From Paenibacillus tengchongensis (lineage in GTDB: Bacteria > Bacillota > Bacilli > Paenibacillales > Paenibacillaceae): a stretch of DNA of 64,000 bases. The DNA lies in NCBI RefSeq assembly GCF_008973665.1, contig NZ_WACP01000006.1, positions 248,001 to 312,000 on the forward strand. The letters are read 5' to 3'. The notes below the pieces were generated by a model. The model made no database searches. It was not told where the DNA came from and saw only the letters and a list, made by a program, of their open reading frames with translations. The position numbers were made by a program, and so were the translations under genes. Of this stretch, positions 48,919 to 57,300 are shown one piece after another. Positions within the stretch are counted from its first letter, which is position 1, and each line of letters opens with the position of its first letter.

Positions 48919-50961
48919 TTACTGTACAAATTTGAACCAGTTGAGGTTGAACAAATATCCGCTTGCGCCCGTAAATTTCAGATACAGATTATGCGTACCG
49001 GTCGCTCCGCTGAGTGTTGCCGTCTTGGTCGTCCAGGTCTGCCAGCCGCCGGTTCCCGTGACAGGGACCGTTCCCACCAGAGTTCCTGACGGACTGTCCA
49101 ACCGGATTTCGATGCTGCCTCCGGCGTTGGCGCTGGCCACTCTTGCCTGAAAGCCGCTGGCCCCCGCGCCAAGGTTAACATTATTGAATACCAGATAATC
49201 GCCGTTCTCGATATATCCCACATTCTGGCCGCCCTCTGTACTAATCTCATTCTGTACGCCGGACATGCCGGTGTAGCTTTCCGCCTCCGTTGTCCCGAAA
49301 GCGTCGTAAACCTGCGTGCGAAGCCAATCGGCGGCGCTGAGGGTGATTTTGGCAGCCCCGGCATTCTGGTTCACCACGGATACTACGCTGGACAGCGGGA
49401 ATGTTGTATAGGCATAGGGCAGCCGTTCATTGGTTCCGTAAGTGAAGGTGAACGGGGTTGACGGCGGACTGGACTTGCTCATATTCTCTACTCCGACAAT
49501 CGCTGAAGACCAGGCCCATTGACCGATGCTGGCTTTGTTATCCCATTTCACACCTGACGTGAATAAATTAACGCCGTTATTATCCCAGCTGCTCCCGGTA
49601 TAGGAGGTTCCGCTGCTGTTCGTTACCATGGAATTCACGATCAGACTGTGATTCACCGCATCCTTGAACAGCACGTCAAAAGGAGCGTTCATGTTGCCCG
49701 TGTCGTCTCCCTGGCGCTCGGCTCCAAGCTGCGGCTCATTGATCTTATTATAGACGTTGGTATCCGCCGCGATGGAGGCGCCGTTACGTGCATTCATACC
49801 CCGTGCCAACTTGTCACCGCCATATTTAGAGATCGCAGCCACCGTATCCGTTGCACTCTGATGTGTGGAGTTATCAAAATAGTTGTTGAACAAATGTCCG
49901 ACACCCTGGCGGATCATCGGCAGGCGTGAGCCGACGTTGGTGTAACGGTTATAGGCCATCGTCAAACGAAGCCTCTGGTTGCCGTCTTTGACCTCAACCC
50001 CGTTTGAGCCGACATAGTTGGTGAAATCTTTATCCCCTGAACCAACCAGATGCCCTTTGGAGTGATAAGCCGCATAGGCCATAATCTGATTTTTGCTGGC
50101 GCCTTCCTTTCGCATTTTGTAATAAAGACTCGTAGAAGTGTTAAGGGTGCCGGCTGCATATTTCGATTCCATATATTCAATGGACTGATAGATGGAGCTG
50201 CTGGAGGAAGGATTCTGGGCAGCCGCAAGCCCGAACTCATTCCATGAATAGGTCACGTTGCTCGATCCATTCTCCATGTCAATAAGCCCGTCCGCTGCAA
50301 TGGAGAACCTGCAATGGTCAATCCATACATTATTGGCCCCGTTCACTTTGATAAAGGACCAGCCCACCTCCTTATGCTCACCGGAATCATCCCATTGCCA
50401 CATCTCATCAAAATTCAAATTCCGGATGACCATATCATTCACCGACGCCTGCAGCTTCAGTTCGGCATGCTTGATGGTCTTCCCCGAAGTGGAGAAGATG
50501 GTCAGTCCGTCAACATTGCTGATATTCAGCTTCGATACGCCGGAAGTGCTGAGCAGCGGATTGGTGAACCCGTTGGCAGGGTCCGGATACTTGCTGATAA
50601 AGCTGTATTTCGTTTTTTCCGCCGAGGTTAATGCCAGCTCCGTCCAGCCCAGATTCAGCGTATCTGTAACTTCGATCACCTTAACCGAGCCGCTGCCCGC
50701 ATCCAGAATGGCCTGCAGGAACTCCCTGCCGTTCGCAACCTTTCGGTGATAAGAAGTGCCTGCATACGAGCTGCGGTCCTTTACCCCTAACGAAGCATAC
50801 CCTGGTACTGACAGAAAGCTGTTGTTATAGCTTTTTTCCGTCTTGCTGGCGTTCGGTATAGCGTTAATGACGGCTGCCTGCGCAATGCCGCTTGTTCCGG
50901 TGAGCAACGCTGCCGCTAGCAGGCAGGCGATGGTCAGAGCAGAGCAATTCTTTTTAACCAT
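48919..50961 (-). CDS. Secreted pectate lyase (PL1-like) with C-terminal CBM6-like module
   Basis: 680 aa. A signal peptide (CSALTIACLLAAALLTG, cut near AQA) precedes a parallel beta-helix domain (about 40-530). Motifs VWIDHCRFSIAADGLIDMEN and RLPMIRQGVGHLFNNYF are typical of polysaccharide lyase family 1, including the calcium-binding Asp cluster and catalytic Arg. The last 130 residues (TEAESYTGMSGVQNE, GYIENGDYLVF, then FKFVQ) match CBM6/CBM35-like sugar-binding modules. AAGGAGG lies eight bases before the ATG at 50961. It depolymerises pectin outside the cell. A divergent AraC gene likely controls it. Confidence 0.88.
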   Translation of the reverse strand: MVKKNCSALTIACLLAAALLTGTSGIAQAAVINAIPNASKTEKSYNNSFLSVPGYASLGVKDRSSYAGTSYHRKVANGREFLQAILDAGSGSVKVIEVTDTLNLGWTELALTSAEKTKYSFISKYPDPANGFTNPLLSTSGVSKLNISNVDGLTIFSTSGKTIKHAELKLQASVNDMVIRNLNFDEMWQWDDSGEHKEVGWSFIKVNGANNVWIDHCRFSIAADGLIDMENGSSNVTYSWNEFGLAAAQNPSSSSSIYQSIEYMESKYAAGTLNTSTSLYYKMRKEGASKNQIMAYAAYHSKGHLVGSGDKDFTNYVGSNGVEVKDGNQRLRLTMAYNRYTNVGSRLPMIRQGVGHLFNNYFDNSTHQSATDTVAAISKYGGDKLARGMNARNGASIAADTNVYNKINEPQLGAERQGDDTGNMNAPFDVLFKDAVNHSLIVNSMVTNSSGTSYTGSSWDNNGVNLFTSGVKWDNKASIGQWAWSSAIVGVENMSKSSPPSTPFTFTYGTNERLPYAYTTFPLSSVVSVVNQNAGAAKITLSAADWLRTQVYDAFGTTEAESYTGMSGVQNEISTEGGQNVGYIENGDYLVFNNVNLGAGASGFQARVASANAGGSIEIRLDSPSGTLVGTVPVTGTGGWQTWTTKTATLSGATGTHNLYLKFTGASGYLFNLNWFKFVQ

Positions 50962-51036
50962 GTTCATATCCTCCTTCAATATGGCTACAGATGTTCCTTA
51001 CTCCACTCTATGATTCTATTATTTGGTATTAATGGC

Positions 51037-51065
51037 TTGAATTATAGCATGATTCATGGTATGAA
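51037..51065 (+). promoter_or_regulatory. Promoter of AraC gene, overlapping divergent pectate lyase promoter
   Basis: Plus strand: TTGAAT (51037-51042), 17 bp, TATGAA (51060-51065). Minus strand: the extended -10 TGCTATAAT spans 51049-51041, overlapping the plus -35. Confidence 0.5.
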
Positions 51066-51120
51066 ATTAGTCAGAAAGCATCGAATAGTAGCCAAAATTT
51101 GCACGGGAGGCCGCAAAACC

Positions 51121-51915
51121 ATGCCGCCGTTTTATGAGATTCGGTCCAGCGAGATGAGCGTGATCCGCAACGGTAAACCATTAAGCTTCCCCGCCCATCT
51201 GCATAGTTCCATTGAGATCCTTTATGTCTTCTCCGGAGCACAGTCTCTTGAGATTGATGGAATCGCTTACAGCATAAATGCCGGCGAAGCTGCTGTAATC
51301 TTTCCCGATATTATCCACAGCTATCACCGAACCGGGTCCGCGAATACCGAGGCCCTGATCCTTATATTTCACCCAAGGCTTCTGGGAGCCTTGATTCCCA
51401 GCCTAGGCAATGTGCGTCCCTTAGTCCCGCGTCTCCCTCAAGCCTCCATCCATCCGGATGCCCTTTATGCGTTTGAGCATATCCGCAGAGAGGATGACAT
51501 TACGCTTAAGCTGGGCTGGCTGCACGTGATTATGTCCCATTTGCTGCAGCAAATGGAGCTTCAGCCAAGGCAACAGCCTCCGGTTCAGGAGCTGCCGCGC
51601 AAGATCATAGAGTTTGTGGCAGAACATTTCACCGAGCCCCTAACACTTGAAGCGCTGGCCGCTGAATTTTGCATCAGTAAATATTACATCTCACGTATCT
51701 TCTCTAATCATATCAAAATGAATTTCCGAAATTATCTCGCCTTGCTTCGCGCAGAATATGCTTCCAAGCTGATCCTTACTACCAATGCTTCCTTGACGAG
51801 CATATGCGGCAATGCGGGCTTTGACAGTCAGCGCACCTTCAACCGCGCATTTCTGGCCATTTACGGGATGCCTCCCAGAAAGTTCCGGGCACAGTGGATC
51901 AAGCATCGCCATTGA
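51121..51915 (+). CDS. AraC family transcriptional regulator (cupin sensor)
   Basis: 264 aa. An N-terminal cupin (FPAHLHSSIEILYVFSG, INAGEAAVIFPDIIHSY) binds a ligand, probably a sugar acid. The C-terminal AraC HTH pair (about 165-262) shows FCISKYYISRIFSNHIKMNF and ASLTSICGNAGFDSQRTFNR, then YGMPPRKFR. GGGAGG lies ten bases before the ATG at 51121. It is transcribed away from the pectate lyase gene, 159 bp apart, which makes it the likely activator of that gene. Confidence 0.88.
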   Translation: MPPFYEIRSSEMSVIRNGKPLSFPAHLHSSIEILYVFSGAQSLEIDGIAYSINAGEAAVIFPDIIHSYHRTGSANTEALILIFHPRLLGALIPSLGNVRPLVPRLPQASIHPDALYAFEHIRREDDITLKLGWLHVIMSHLLQQMELQPRQQPPVQELPRKIIEFVAEHFTEPLTLEALAAEFCISKYYISRIFSNHIKMNFRNYLALLRAEYASKLILTTNASLTSICGNAGFDSQRTFNRAFLAIYGMPPRKFRAQWIKHRH

Positions 51916-51936
51916 ACGCTGTTATCACTATAAAAT

Positions 51937-51970
51937 AAACCCGGCACCATCCTGAAGACGGTCCGGGTTT
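51937..51970 (+). terminator. Terminator of AraC gene
   Basis: AAACCCGG (51937-51944) pairs with CCGGGTTT (51963-51970), with an inner ACC/GGT stem. Confidence 0.7.
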
Positions 51971-52033
51971 GGGACAAGTATTCCGTTCATGATATGATAC
52001 GTGTACATCTCAGGATGACACGGAGGTTACAAT

Positions 52034-52990
52034 GTGATGAATCTGGATCAACTTGCACAAGACCTTGCACCGCTGAACCTGCGCAGCGCTCTGATCAGCC
52101 ATGCCGGCTCGCTGGTATTCGAGCATTACCGGGATCAGAGTGCGGCAACAGAGCTATACAGGATCAACTCCTGCACCAAAAGCATTCTCTCGGCGCTGAT
52201 CTGCATCGCCATGGACCAGGGACTGCTCCCGCCGCAAACGGCCAAGGCCGCCGGGTATTTCCCGCAGCTTCGGCAGGACGCCGACAGCCGCAAGCAGGAT
52301 ATGACACTGGAGCATCTGCTCACGATGTCCGCAGGCTTCAACTGGAGCGAGTTCGGCGGTATTAATTCTTTTCCGAAGATGACCCGGACCGGGAACTGGA
52401 TCGATTATGTATTGCAGCAGCCTCTCCGTGAAGCGCCAGGAACCAGAATGGAATACAATTCCGGTGTATCCCAGCTGTTGTCCGCAATCCTCGTACAGGT
52501 CTCGGGCATGAGTGCCGCCCGGTTCGCCGAGCTCTATCTGTTCGGTCCGCTCGGGATACAGGAATACCTTTGGCAGACCGATCCGCAGGGCATACATACC
52601 GGCGGCTTCGGGCTGTCCCTGCGGCCTGCCGACCTCTTGGCCTTCGGCGAGCTGTATTTGCGGAAGGGCAAGGCAGCAGATGGCGCGCAGCTCATTTCAC
52701 CCGAGCTCATCGCACGTTCAACGGCTGCCGCTATCGGAACCGAGCCGCCCCGGAGCGGCCGTTACGGCTGGCACTGGCGGAGTGACAGCTACACAGCGGA
52801 GCAGGCTTTGGCAGGTGCAGCCGCACTGGAATACTACTACGCACGCGGATACGGAGGGCAATTCGTCTATATTGTGCCTGAGCACGAGACGGTAGTTGTC
52901 CTAACCTCGGATCAGCGTATGCCAAGAAAGCAGGCGCCGCCGGATGTATTCCGCAGCTGCATCGCTCCGCGATTGCTCTTCTGCCCGTAA
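52034..52990 (+). CDS. Beta-lactamase-fold serine hydrolase
   Basis: 318 aa, no signal peptide. The SxxK motif SCTK (Ser about 46, Lys about 49), the second motif YNSG in MEYNSGVS, and the GYGGQF strand near residue 285 identify the class C beta-lactamase/esterase (serine hydrolase) fold. Such proteins are mostly esterases or peptidases rather than antibiotic resistance enzymes. GGAGG is seven bases before GTG 52034; ATG 52037 is equally acceptable. The substrate is unknown. Confidence 0.83.
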   Translation: MMNLDQLAQDLAPLNLRSALISHAGSLVFEHYRDQSAATELYRINSCTKSILSALICIAMDQGLLPPQTAKAAGYFPQLRQDADSRKQDMTLEHLLTMSAGFNWSEFGGINSFPKMTRTGNWIDYVLQQPLREAPGTRMEYNSGVSQLLSAILVQVSGMSAARFAELYLFGPLGIQEYLWQTDPQGIHTGGFGLSLRPADLLAFGELYLRKGKAADGAQLISPELIARSTAAAIGTEPPRSGRYGWHWRSDSYTAEQALAGAAALEYYYARGYGGQFVYIVPEHETVVVLTSDQRMPRKQAPPDVFRSCIAPRLLFCP

Positions 52991-52998
52991 TAACGCTT

Positions 52999-53361
52999 TC
53001 AATCTTTTATTAGAAAAATATACTCTACAAACAGCATAAAGAATGCAGTGAACACACCCAGCGAGTTAATCGCCGTCAAAGCGGCAGGATAGCTCTCCCG
53101 CTGGAGCATCGAGAATAAAGAAACCGTCCAGAGCACCAGGAAGAATAGCGGGATCATGCCGTCCACCGCTCCTCCCGCTGTCCGTCTGCCGCGGTAGATG
53201 AACATAAAGATTTCCGCAGCAGTGTACACAATGAACAACACAAGCTCAATTTCTGTAACCGAAGCGGGAATATCCAGGGAAAACAGATGCATCAGGGCAT
53301 ACTGGGCAGCCAGCAATCCAAACAACCAGGCATTGAACGGAACTTTTCGCAGGAACAACAC
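52999..53361 (-). CDS. Four-helix membrane protein (120 aa)
   Basis: Hydrophobic segments at about 10-30, 37-56, 68-87 and 95-117 indicate four helices; short charged loops include YRGRRTAGG. GTG at 53361 has AAGGAGA seven bases upstream. No family recognised. It lies downstream, on the same strand, of the possible non-coding RNA at 53527-54077. It runs convergent with the serine hydrolase gene. Confidence 0.75.
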   Translation of the reverse strand: MLFLRKVPFNAWLFGLLAAQYALMHLFSLDIPASVTEIELVLFIVYTAAEIFMFIYRGRRTAGGAVDGMIPLFFLVLWTVSLFSMLQRESYPAALTAINSLGVFTAFFMLFVEYIFLIKD

Positions 53362-53526
53362 GGAATCGTCTCCTTCTGAACTAAAGTGTAACCGGCAACC
53401 GCCTACACCCTCTTGCTGCGGCAGTCAGCCGATTCGCGTATGATACCGCTTTCAGTTTAGTGGAAAACAAATTCCATTTCTATGAGGTACATCTCACTTC
53501 TCATGTAACATGTCCGGAGAACGCAT

Positions 53527-53567
53527 AAATCCCCGCTTACCTTACTACCTAAGGCAACGGGGATTTA
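53527..53567 (-). terminator. Terminator-like hairpin
   Basis: AAATCCCCG pairs with CGGGGATTT (9 bp), with a CCTTA/TAAGG stem in the loop. It could end a minus-strand RNA coming from 54077. Confidence 0.6.
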
Positions 53568-54077
53568 TTTGTTACAATAACTATTCAATTCAATCATTTC
53601 CTCCAGCAACAATTCCATATCCCTGACATGGTAAATGTTATTCAAATTTCAGACTTTCCCGTGCGCTCCCGTTCGGAGATTCTTACTCCATGTCGTAGCA
53701 TATGGGGTGAGTTCCCGCGTACACGATCCTCACGAGTCACGTTTTCACTGACGCTCCTCCTGATGTGATTACCGTTTAATTGTACGCTTCGCTAACCGTT
53801 TTCATTGGAATCAGCCTCTTTCTTCCGCAAGTAGTCTTGCTTAAGTGGGGTGCTTCCTGAATCTTGGTCCGCTTGGATTCCCGCATGCCCACGGTCTGCG
53901 AAAAGCCGTTGTCACGTCCAGCCTTTCATGCTGCTGCAGCCGATTCCAGCATGCTTCGCTAACTCAGTACATCGGGGGCCTCTCCTTTCCTATATTCATT
54001 TCTAAATTTAGGAATGAGCTCATCACCCTGACAACCGTGCTTACTTGTTATTCGGTTGTTGCTGTGGTGATGACTAA
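53568..54077 (-). ncRNA. Candidate structured RNA of about 0.5 kb (hypothetical)
   Basis: No protein gene fits this 510-bp stretch. On the minus strand a promoter-like pair (TTCAAA, 17 bp, TATACT) ends at 54078. The first transcribed bases form a long interrupted hairpin (CATCACC with GGTGATG, ACAACCG with CGGTTGT, 54020-54071), followed by a palindrome (CTAAATTTAG) and several small hairpins (for example GGAG-taagaat-CTCC). GTTAGCGAAGC occurs twice. A terminator-like hairpin follows at 53567-53527. A decayed group II intron or other mobile RNA is an alternative. I could not assign a known RNA class. Confidence 0.35.
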
Positions 54078-54106
54078 AGTATAACGCATATTTATTAAAA
54101 TTTGAA
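54078..54106 (-). promoter_or_regulatory. Candidate promoter for the minus-strand RNA
   Basis: Minus strand: TTCAAA (54106-54101), 17-bp spacer, TATACT (54083-54078). The predicted start falls at the first base of the long hairpin. Confidence 0.4.
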
Positions 54107-54327
54107 ATTCCATAAAAATGGGTATATCGCCCATATCCCCGATATTTCGTAAACGCTTCATTTTATCCGGCTGAGGCTAAGAATTGCTTCATTTTTTAAG
54201 CTTTTTCATGGATTTGGTAAACGCTGTGTAAAGTATGAGCCGTAAATATCTATCTTTGTACGTCATGGAAGGTGACTTTATTCAATATTTAACGGCTGCT
54301 GATTTCGGCGGACAGGAAGATTACTAT
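54107..54327. other. AT-rich gap, nothing recognised
   Basis: About 220 bp between the putative RNA promoter and the fibre-gene terminator. No frame, repeat or RNA feature stands out. Confidence 0.5.
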
Positions 54328-54362
54328 AAAAGAGCTTCCGCGCCTTGCGCGAAAGCTCTTTA
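54328..54362 (-). terminator. Terminator of the fibre-protein operon
   Basis: AAAGAGCTT pairs with AAGCTCTTT, with an inner GCGC-rich stem. The minus strand continues TTTATAG. Confidence 0.8.
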
Positions 54363-54395
54363 TCTACATTAATGCGGGTTACGCGTTGAAGCTGC

Positions 54396-57300
54396 TCACG
54401 CACCGGTGAGCGCAGCAACTTGCGACTGCAGTGCTTTGAGCTGCTTATGCATGCCCTCAGCGTCTTTTTGCTGCTTCTGCACCACTGTTGTCAGTACAGC
54501 GATAATATCCATCAGCACAACCGATTTCTGGTCAGAGGTGGCGAAGATCTGCGGTACCTCCTCGGCGATGAAGCCGATATTCTGCTGCTTGCCGTTATCT
54601 GCCTTGTAGCTGAATGTTACCGGCTTCAGCTTGCCCAGCAGCTCGACCGCCTTCTTGACCGGCAAGGCCGTAATGTTGTCTTTGAAGGTGCGGGAGGAGG
54701 TCTGGGCGAAGTTCTTGGCCCGCATATTCCCGTCGACATCCAGCTTATAGTCATCCGCTGCTGGTTTGCCAATTCCCACATTGCCTGTGTCATCGACGGT
54801 TAACGCTGCGGACAGCTTGGACAGCTCAGCGTGGGTATGATCGCTGTAGGCCAACGGCTTCAGGCTGCCGGCAATGCCGGCCTGCCAGGCATCGAGCCCC
54901 TCATCCCACAGCAGCTGGGCCTTGGGATCACTGTCTCTGCTGACCGTGAGGCCCTGGCTGACCTCCAGACTGCCGCTCACGGCAACGTCCTTGGCGGTCA
55001 GCTTGGCGGTCACCGCCGCATTGGGCGCTGTTAATGTGCCGCTCACGGAGCCATCCTTCACCGTTAACGTTCCGGTCACCGCAGCATCCTTGGCGGATAA
55101 TGCGCCGGTGAATGCTGCGTCCTTGCCGGATAAGAGGCTGCTGACCGCAGCTTCGGCAGCGGTCAATTTGCCGCTGACGGCAACGCTGCCGCCGACGTCC
55201 AGCTTGGCGGACGGGCTGGCCGTGCCGATCCCGACATTGCCGGACACGATCCTCAGCGCCCCGCTTAATTCGGCGAGCTCCTGGTGCGTATGTCCGCTGT
55301 AGGATAGGGATTTCATGCTGCCGGCAACGCCAAGCTGCCATTCATCAGCTGCTTCATCCCACAGAATCTGCGCCTTCGGATCGGTGCCGCGCTCCACGCT
55401 GATGCCCTGGGCCACAGCCAGACTGCCGCTGATCACGGCGTCTTTGGCCGTCAGCTTGCCGGTTACCTGCGCATCCTTCGCACTCAGCGCCGCGCTGATT
55501 GAAGCGTTGGCCGCCGTAACGGTTCCTCCCGCGCTGATATCCTTCGCGGTCAGGGTGCCCGTAACTGCAGCTTCGGCGGCGCTGATCTTCCCGCTGACCG
55601 CCGCATTGCCGCTGACGTCGAGCTTGACGGCCGGATTTGCCGTACCGATGCCGACATTGCCGGAGACTACCTTCAGCGCGCCGCTTAGTACAGTCAGTTC
55701 TTGATGCGTGTGCCCGTTATAGGACAGCTGCTTCATATTCCCGGCGACGCCAAGCTGCCATTCATCAGCGGCCTCGTCCCACAGAATCTGCGCCTTCGGA
55801 TCGGTGCCGCGCTCCACGCTGAGTCCCTGGCCCACGGCCAGGCTTCCGCTGATCACGGCATCCTTGGCTGTCAGCTTGCCGGTGACGGCGCTGTCCTTGG
55901 CGGTCAGCGTGCCGGTGACAGAAGCATCCATGGTTGTCAGCATACCGGAGACAGCTATATCCTTGCCGGATAATGTGCCTGTGAAGGCAGCGTCCTTGCC
56001 GCTCAGGAGGCTGCTGACCGCCGCCTCCGTTGCCGTCAGCTTGCCGCTGATACGCGCGGTTCCGCCTACATCCAGCGTAGCCGCCGGAGCTGCTGTACCG
56101 ATGCCGACCTTGCCGGCGTCAATGGTGAACACTTCACTTAAGCCCGCGATTTCCGGATGGGTATGGCCCTTGTATTCGATGGCCTTCAGCGCATCAGATG
56201 CCCCCGCCAGCCACTGGTCTGCGCTCTCGTCCCAGACCAGCTGTGCCGCCGGGGCTGTGCCGCCGCGGAATACCTCCAGCCCGCCGTTCTTGACAACCGG
56301 CGTGGCCTGCGGACTGTACTTGTTGACCCGGATGATGTTATCCTCAATTTCCAGCGTCGCCGTGTTGACTGTTACCACATCGCCGTTGACGGTCAAATTA
56401 CCGTTGACGGTCAAATCCTTGGAAACCACCGCGCTGGCGGCATTCAAAGTACCGGTAACTGCCGCATCACCCTGTACGTTCAGCTTGGTAACCGCCGCTT
56501 CACCCCTTACGTCCAGCTTGGCAGCAGGCGTGGCCGTGCCAACCCCTACATTGCCAGCCTTCGTAACCGAGAATGCCGTGGTATCCGCCGCCACTCTGAC
56601 ATCCAGCGCCGCAAGCGGAGTGTTCGTTCCGATGCCGACCTTGCCTTCCGCGTCGGCAAATACAGCAATTCCCTTGCCAACCGCATCGTACAGCTTATTC
56701 TGGCTGTCTTTGCCCGATCCGAGCTCCGCCAGTGTAACGCCGTTTCCATAGAACCAGGCCTGCTTCGCATTGTCCCAATAGATGGACGCATTGGCCAGCG
56801 GCTTACCCTCTGAATCCAACCCCCGCGAGGCTTCCAATTTGCCTGCAAGCAGCTTGCCGGTAATCTCCAGGCTGCCGCTGACCGCCAGGTCGGCTGCCTT
56901 CACCGGCTTGGTGAAGGACACCTGATCTTCAAAGACCGCTTCCTTATGCGCCGTCAGCTTACCGGAGAAGGAAGTGGCTCCCGCGAATTCCGCCTCGGTG
57001 CGGAAGACGGCCTTGCCGGCCACATCCAGCACTTCGGTCGGATTATCGGTGCCGATGCCCATCCTGCCGCTGCGCGTCAGGCTCAGCACTGTTTTGTTCA
57101 CCGTGCCCAGCTTCCAGCGGTCCTTCACCCATTTGATCTGGGCATCCGATTCCGTCCCCTGGGGCACTTCAAGTCCTTCACCGACAATCAGATTGCCGGT
57201 GAGGGAAGCGCCGGCCGCGCTGATGGTACCGGTGAAGACACCGCCCGCTGCCTGCAGACTGCCGGAGGCGTTGATGTTGCCCGCCGTGTCCACCGCCAGC

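Noticed and set aside
53845..54084. 79-codon plus-strand frame in the 54-kb gap
   Set aside because: No ribosome site; the encoded peptide is low quality and the region looks structured on the other strand.
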